The position numbers and the translations under genes are program-made. A stretch of 64,000 bases of DNA from Paenibacillus nasutitermitis. Lineage in GTDB: Bacteria; Bacillota; Bacilli; Paenibacillales; Paenibacillaceae. The stretch is taken from positions 62,001 to 126,000 of the forward strand of contig NZ_BMHP01000007.1 of the NCBI RefSeq assembly GCF_014641075.1, given 5' to 3'. Numbering within the stretch: the first letter of the stretch is position 1; the number at the start of each line of letters is the position of its first letter. Below the pieces are notes generated by a model, which worked only from the letters and a program-made list of their open reading frames with translations, searched no databases and was not told where the DNA came from. Shown here one piece after another: positions 61,213 to 64,000 of the stretch.

Positions 61213-62142
61213 TTAAGATACGGTCTCCTTTGATGAGGAGTCTTTTCCTTTGGCTTTGCGCGGGCGCGGAGCCTTGCTATTTTTGGTTTCCTTGGCGGCC
61301 TCGTCATTCTGGCTGTCATCATCTGCTTTGCCTGCTGGCTGATTGCTGTCCAGACTGCCTGGTGCGTCCGGCGGCAGCTTGACCGCTTCAAGACTGGCCT
61401 GCAGGGCAGCCATCAGGTCAAGCACATTGGTACGCTGCTGCTCGGGAGCTACGCGTACGTCCTCGCCGGCGATTTTGTGCTGGATCAGGTCCATCAGGCG
61501 CGCGCGGTATTCATCGTTGTATTTCTCTGGTTCAAACGCGGATGTGAGCTGCTCGATGAGCATCCGGGCCATCGTCAGCTCCTTCTCATTGACCTGGACG
61601 GTTTCCGGTAAACCCGGAACCTGCGAAACAGAGCGAATTTCATCGGGATAGAAGATGGTTTCCATCGCCAGACAGTCATCGATGACACGAATGGCAGCCA
61701 GCGAGCTTTTGGAACGGATGGAAATATTGGCGATTCCGATCCGTCCGGACTGCCTCATGGCTTCCAGCAGCAGATTATAGGCATTTCCTCCCGCCTGATC
61801 CGGGGACAGGTAATACGTTTTTTGAAAATAGATAGGATCGATTTCTTCCAGCGCTACGAAATCGAGGATACGGATCGTTTTTGTCGCATCGTCGCTTAAT
61901 TGTTCGAGCTCTTCCTTCTCGAACAGAACAAAACGTCCCTTCTCATATTCATAGCCCTTTACAATGGCATTCCAGTCCACTTCGACATCGCAGGTAGGAC
62001 ATTTGCGGATATAGGAAACCGTGCTGCCGCATTCACGGTGAATGAGCCGCATGGAGATATCCTTATCCTCCGTGGCAGAGAACATTTTGACAGGAACATG
62101 AACAAGACCGAAACTGATGGCGCCTTTCCAGACCGTATGCAT
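61213..62142 (-). CDS. ku: Ku protein
   Basis: A 309-residue end-binding protein; ATG 62142 follows GGAGGAGG by nine bases. The N-terminus HTVWKGAISFGLVHVPVKMF and KCPTCDVEVDW are typical of bacterial Ku. The C-terminal 45 residues (from about 265) are charged and Lys-rich, a known DNA-binding extension. In Bacillus this gene is expressed in the forespore by sigma-G. A CATATTC-like -10 on the minus strand at 62179-62185 is suggestive but its -35 spacing is poor. Confidence 0.94.
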   Translation of the reverse strand: MHTVWKGAISFGLVHVPVKMFSATEDKDISMRLIHRECGSTVSYIRKCPTCDVEVDWNAIVKGYEYEKGRFVLFEKEELEQLSDDATKTIRILDFVALEEIDPIYFQKTYYLSPDQAGGNAYNLLLEAMRQSGRIGIANISIRSKSSLAAIRVIDDCLAMETIFYPDEIRSVSQVPGLPETVQVNEKELTMARMLIEQLTSAFEPEKYNDEYRARLMDLIQHKIAGEDVRVAPEQQRTNVLDLMAALQASLEAVKLPPDAPGSLDSNQPAGKADDDSQNDEAAKETKNSKAPRPRKAKGKDSSSKETVS

Positions 62143-62275
62143 GTCGTACAACCTCCTCCAATTTTTCCGCTTCTAAAAGAATATGATTTCAGTATTCCCC
62201 GAATGCATGAAGCACAATCGAAAAGGGCATATTTTCATCAGGCACTTATCCTGAAAAATGAAAAGAGGGACCGGC

Positions 62276-62449
62276 ATGAGCGAATCAAATGACAAACTGA
62301 CCGACAAAAAAACCGAAGGCCGCGACGATTATTTTATGGATATCGACCGGATGGTGAACGAAGGGCTAGGGGGCGGTCAAGTTACGCTGCATAATGGCAA
62401 AATAGAAGAAACCACGACAGATACCATGGATCCGGAGGGCAAGGACTAG
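62276..62449 (+). CDS. small acidic protein
   Basis: A 57-residue protein; ATG 62276 follows AAGAGGGA, which suits it better than ATG 62258. The block DYFMDIDRMVNEGLGGG looks conserved among Firmicute small proteins of unknown function. It lacks membrane segments and is divergent from ku. Confidence 0.6.
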   Translation: MSESNDKLTDKKTEGRDDYFMDIDRMVNEGLGGGQVTLHNGKIEETTTDTMDPEGKD

Positions 62450-62492
62450 TGTATAAGCCGTAAAGCATTTTTGAACAGGCAGCCCGAAGAAT

Positions 62493-62519
62493 GTTTGGAA
62501 TCCATGTGGTTTGGGGTAT
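62493..62519 (+). promoter_or_regulatory. candidate sigma-B promoter
   Basis: GTTTGG and GGGTAT are 15 bases apart, about 60 bases before the small membrane protein gene at 62582. The -10 is a perfect match and the -35 has four of six. Confidence 0.45.
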
Positions 62520-62581
62520 TAAAAAGCATGGAACATTCCCCTGGTTAAGGGGATGGACGACAAACTCGGGAGATGATAATA

Positions 62582-62737
62582 ATGGTGGATCGCAACGTCG
62601 ATATTGAAGAACGTCATGTGGAGAAAAAGTCGGATTCGAGTCTTGTGGCATCAACCTTTATCAAATACGCAGCGTATATCATTATCTTTTTTGGAGCGCT
62701 GTACTTCCTGGTCACATACGTATTTCCTAAATTCTAA
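62582..62737 (+). CDS. 51-residue single-pass membrane protein
   Basis: ATG 62582 follows CGGGAGATGATAAT. The charged N-terminal 25 residues (VDRNVDIEERHVEKKSD) precede one transmembrane helix, YAAYIIIFFGALYFLVTYVF, ending PKF. A terminator begins 13 bases later. It is too short for usual gene calling but has a ribosome site, a promoter candidate and a terminator. Confidence 0.65.
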   Translation: MVDRNVDIEERHVEKKSDSSLVASTFIKYAAYIIIFFGALYFLVTYVFPKF

Positions 62738-62750
62738 ATAAGCTTGAAGC

Positions 62751-62792
62751 CAAAGAGCAGCGCGGCAATTTGCCGCGCTGCTCTTTGATTTA
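62751..62792. terminator. hairpin terminator
   Basis: CAAAGAGCAGCGCGGCAA and TTGCCGCGCTGCTCTTTG form an eighteen-base stem with a one-base centre; the T tail is short. Confidence 0.7.
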
Positions 62793-62859
62793 TGTCCATA
62801 CATAATGCGAACACCTTTATAATAAACGAAGAAAAACGATGAAAAGGAGCGAATATGTT

Positions 62860-62887
62860 TTGAATTTGACCGAAATTGAGATATAAT
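62860..62887 (+). promoter_or_regulatory. sigma-A promoter of the YitT-family gene
   Basis: TTGAAT and a perfect TATAAT are 16 bases apart, about 65 bases upstream of ATG 62953. Confidence 0.6.
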
Positions 62888-62952
62888 GAAGGAACAAGAG
62901 GTAATTTGAGTGATGCTTTCAAAGGGAATGGATCCATATGAGGGGGTAAGGC

Positions 62953-63819
62953 ATGGGCAAACAGCATTATAGATTGACGAAGTTCGAAATTCTAAGACGG
63001 ATTATATTTATTACTATTGGTGCGGGGCTCGTCTCTGTAGCGCTGGAAATTTTTCTGGTTCCCAACAATATTATTGACGGGGGCATAGTTGGCATATCCA
63101 TCATGGTTGCCCATCTTACCGGGTTGCCGCTCGGTATGTTCCTATTCTTGCTCAATGTGCCTTTTCTAATCCTCGGGTACAAGCAAATAGGCAAAACCTT
63201 CGCATTATCGACGCTTTACGGTGTTGCTGTAATGTCCATCGGCACGCAGCTTCTTCATCCGGTCAATCCGCTAACCTACAGCACTTTTCTGGCACCGGTT
63301 GTCGGCGGTGTCATTCTTGGTATCGGAGTAGGGCTTGTCATTCGTTTCGGAGGGTCGCTTGACGGGACGGAAATTGTGGCCATTGTTTTTAACAAGCGAT
63401 TGCCGTTCTCCGTAGGCGAAGTGGTCATGTTCCTTAATCTCTTTATTCTGGGCAGCGCGGGTTTCGTGTTCTCATGGGACAGCGCCATGTATTCATTGAT
63501 CGCTTATTATATCGCATTCAAAATGATCGATATTACCATCGAAGGCTTCGACGAGTCCAAAGCCGTCTGGATTATTAGCGAAGAAGCCAAGGAAATCGGC
63601 GATGCGATCATGAACAGGCTCGGCCGGGGCGTGACGTATTTGAAAGGCGAGGGCGGCTTCACTGGCGGCTCCAAGCGTGTCATCTTCTGTGTCATCACCC
63701 GGTTGGAGGAAGCCAAAATGAAATCGATTGTCCAGGAGCTTGACCCGGTGGCGTTTCTGGCGGTCGGCAATATTCATGACGTCAAGGGCGGACGCTTCAA
63801 GAAACGGGACATTCATTAG
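62953..63819 (+). CDS. YitT-family membrane protein
   Basis: A 288-residue protein behind GAGGGGGT. About five transmembrane segments (residues 10-180; NNIIDGGIVGISIMVAHLTG near 37 is the family signature) are followed by a cytosolic DUF2179 domain from about 200 (GRGVTYLKGEGGFTGGSKRVI). The function of the family is unknown; transport is assumed. Confidence 0.92.
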   Translation: MGKQHYRLTKFEILRRIIFITIGAGLVSVALEIFLVPNNIIDGGIVGISIMVAHLTGLPLGMFLFLLNVPFLILGYKQIGKTFALSTLYGVAVMSIGTQLLHPVNPLTYSTFLAPVVGGVILGIGVGLVIRFGGSLDGTEIVAIVFNKRLPFSVGEVVMFLNLFILGSAGFVFSWDSAMYSLIAYYIAFKMIDITIEGFDESKAVWIISEEAKEIGDAIMNRLGRGVTYLKGEGGFTGGSKRVIFCVITRLEEAKMKSIVQELDPVAFLAVGNIHDVKGGRFKKRDIH

Positions 63820-63886
63820 TGAACAAGCCAATTGAAAACGTCATGTAATTTTCGGCGAACTCAAAAGGGAAGAATAAATAAAGGCG

Positions 63887-63927
63887 GTCGCTGCCAGCGG
63901 GGTAAACCGGCAGCGACTGTCTTTTTG
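63887..63927 (+). terminator. terminator after the YitT-family gene
   Basis: GTCGCTGCC and GGCAGCGAC form a nine-base stem, followed by CTTTTTG. I see no gene in the last 180 bases of the window. Confidence 0.75.
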
Positions 63928-64000
63928 TTGCAGGCGTACCTTGGCTGTGCTTCCGCTGCGGCATGCTGTTGGTCATAAGAGACTTAACCCACTTATCAGC

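Noticed and set aside
62179..62206. sigma-G promoter of ku
   Set aside because: A CATATTC -10 is present, but GCATT as -35 is only 16 bases away where about 18 is usual, so I list it only as a remark.

Overview
The window reads as one stretch of chromosome from a spore-forming, moderately GC-rich Firmicute of the Paenibacillus/Cohnella type. The signs are strong AGGAGG ribosome binding sites with some GTG and TTG starts, several CUT1 sugar importers that lack their own ATPase, AraC regulators beside glycosidases, a sigma-B module, sporulation-type histidine kinases and a Ku/LigD repair locus. I see no rRNA, tRNA, IS element, prophage or CRISPR array.

Layout. 1-4.2 kb: a secreted cadherin-like protein with a dockerin-like calcium loop, and a glycosyltransferase with TPRs. 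4.2-7.8 kb: an Lpl-type ABC importer. 8-15.3 kb: FAD oxidoreductase, metallo-beta-lactamase-fold protein, histidine phosphatase, AraC regulator and two MFS permeases. 15.3-20.3 kb: a SEC-C protein, then an AraC regulator divergent from a GH78 alpha-L-rhamnosidase. 20.3-20.85 kb holds only the remains of a DUF1904 gene.

20.85-27.34 kb is the most unusual part. Two paralogous 7TM sporulation-type histidine kinases each face a small convergent gene for an NHLP (nitrile-hydratase-like leader) peptide. A SAM methyltransferase and a VanY-type carboxypeptidase lie between the two units. I read this as a duplicated kinase/peptide module and propose that the peptides are ligands or outputs of the kinases.

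27.5-40.4 kb is an amino-sugar and peptide catabolic locus: RpiR regulator, ROK kinase, enolase-superfamily epimerase-like protein, CUT1 importer, alpha/alpha-barrel protein, NanE, two dehydrogenases, M55 D-aminopeptidase and a regulator with a degenerate GGDEF-like domain. Salvage of a ManNAc- or D-amino-acid-containing wall or capsule fragment is plausible. 40.5-44.3 kb carries a lone class I isoprenoid-synthase-like enzyme, small proteins, an SDR, an XRE regulator and a membrane-anchored YjbR protein.

44.4-51.6 kb (minus strand) is a glycan cluster: ManC, a coiled-coil protein, an NfrB-like MshEN-glycosyltransferase, GtrB-like and GtrA proteins, and a GT-C-like membrane protein. Three identical-looking hairpins are spaced 46 bp apart in it. 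52-59.2 kb: a lipase, small stress proteins, a receiver-PP2C phosphatase, a CorA transporter and rsbV-rsbW-sigB, with a very good sigma-B promoter in front of rsbV. 59.2-62.2 kb: NHEJ genes (LigD polymerase and ligase as separate proteins, and Ku). The window ends with two tiny conserved-looking proteins and a YitT-family membrane protein.
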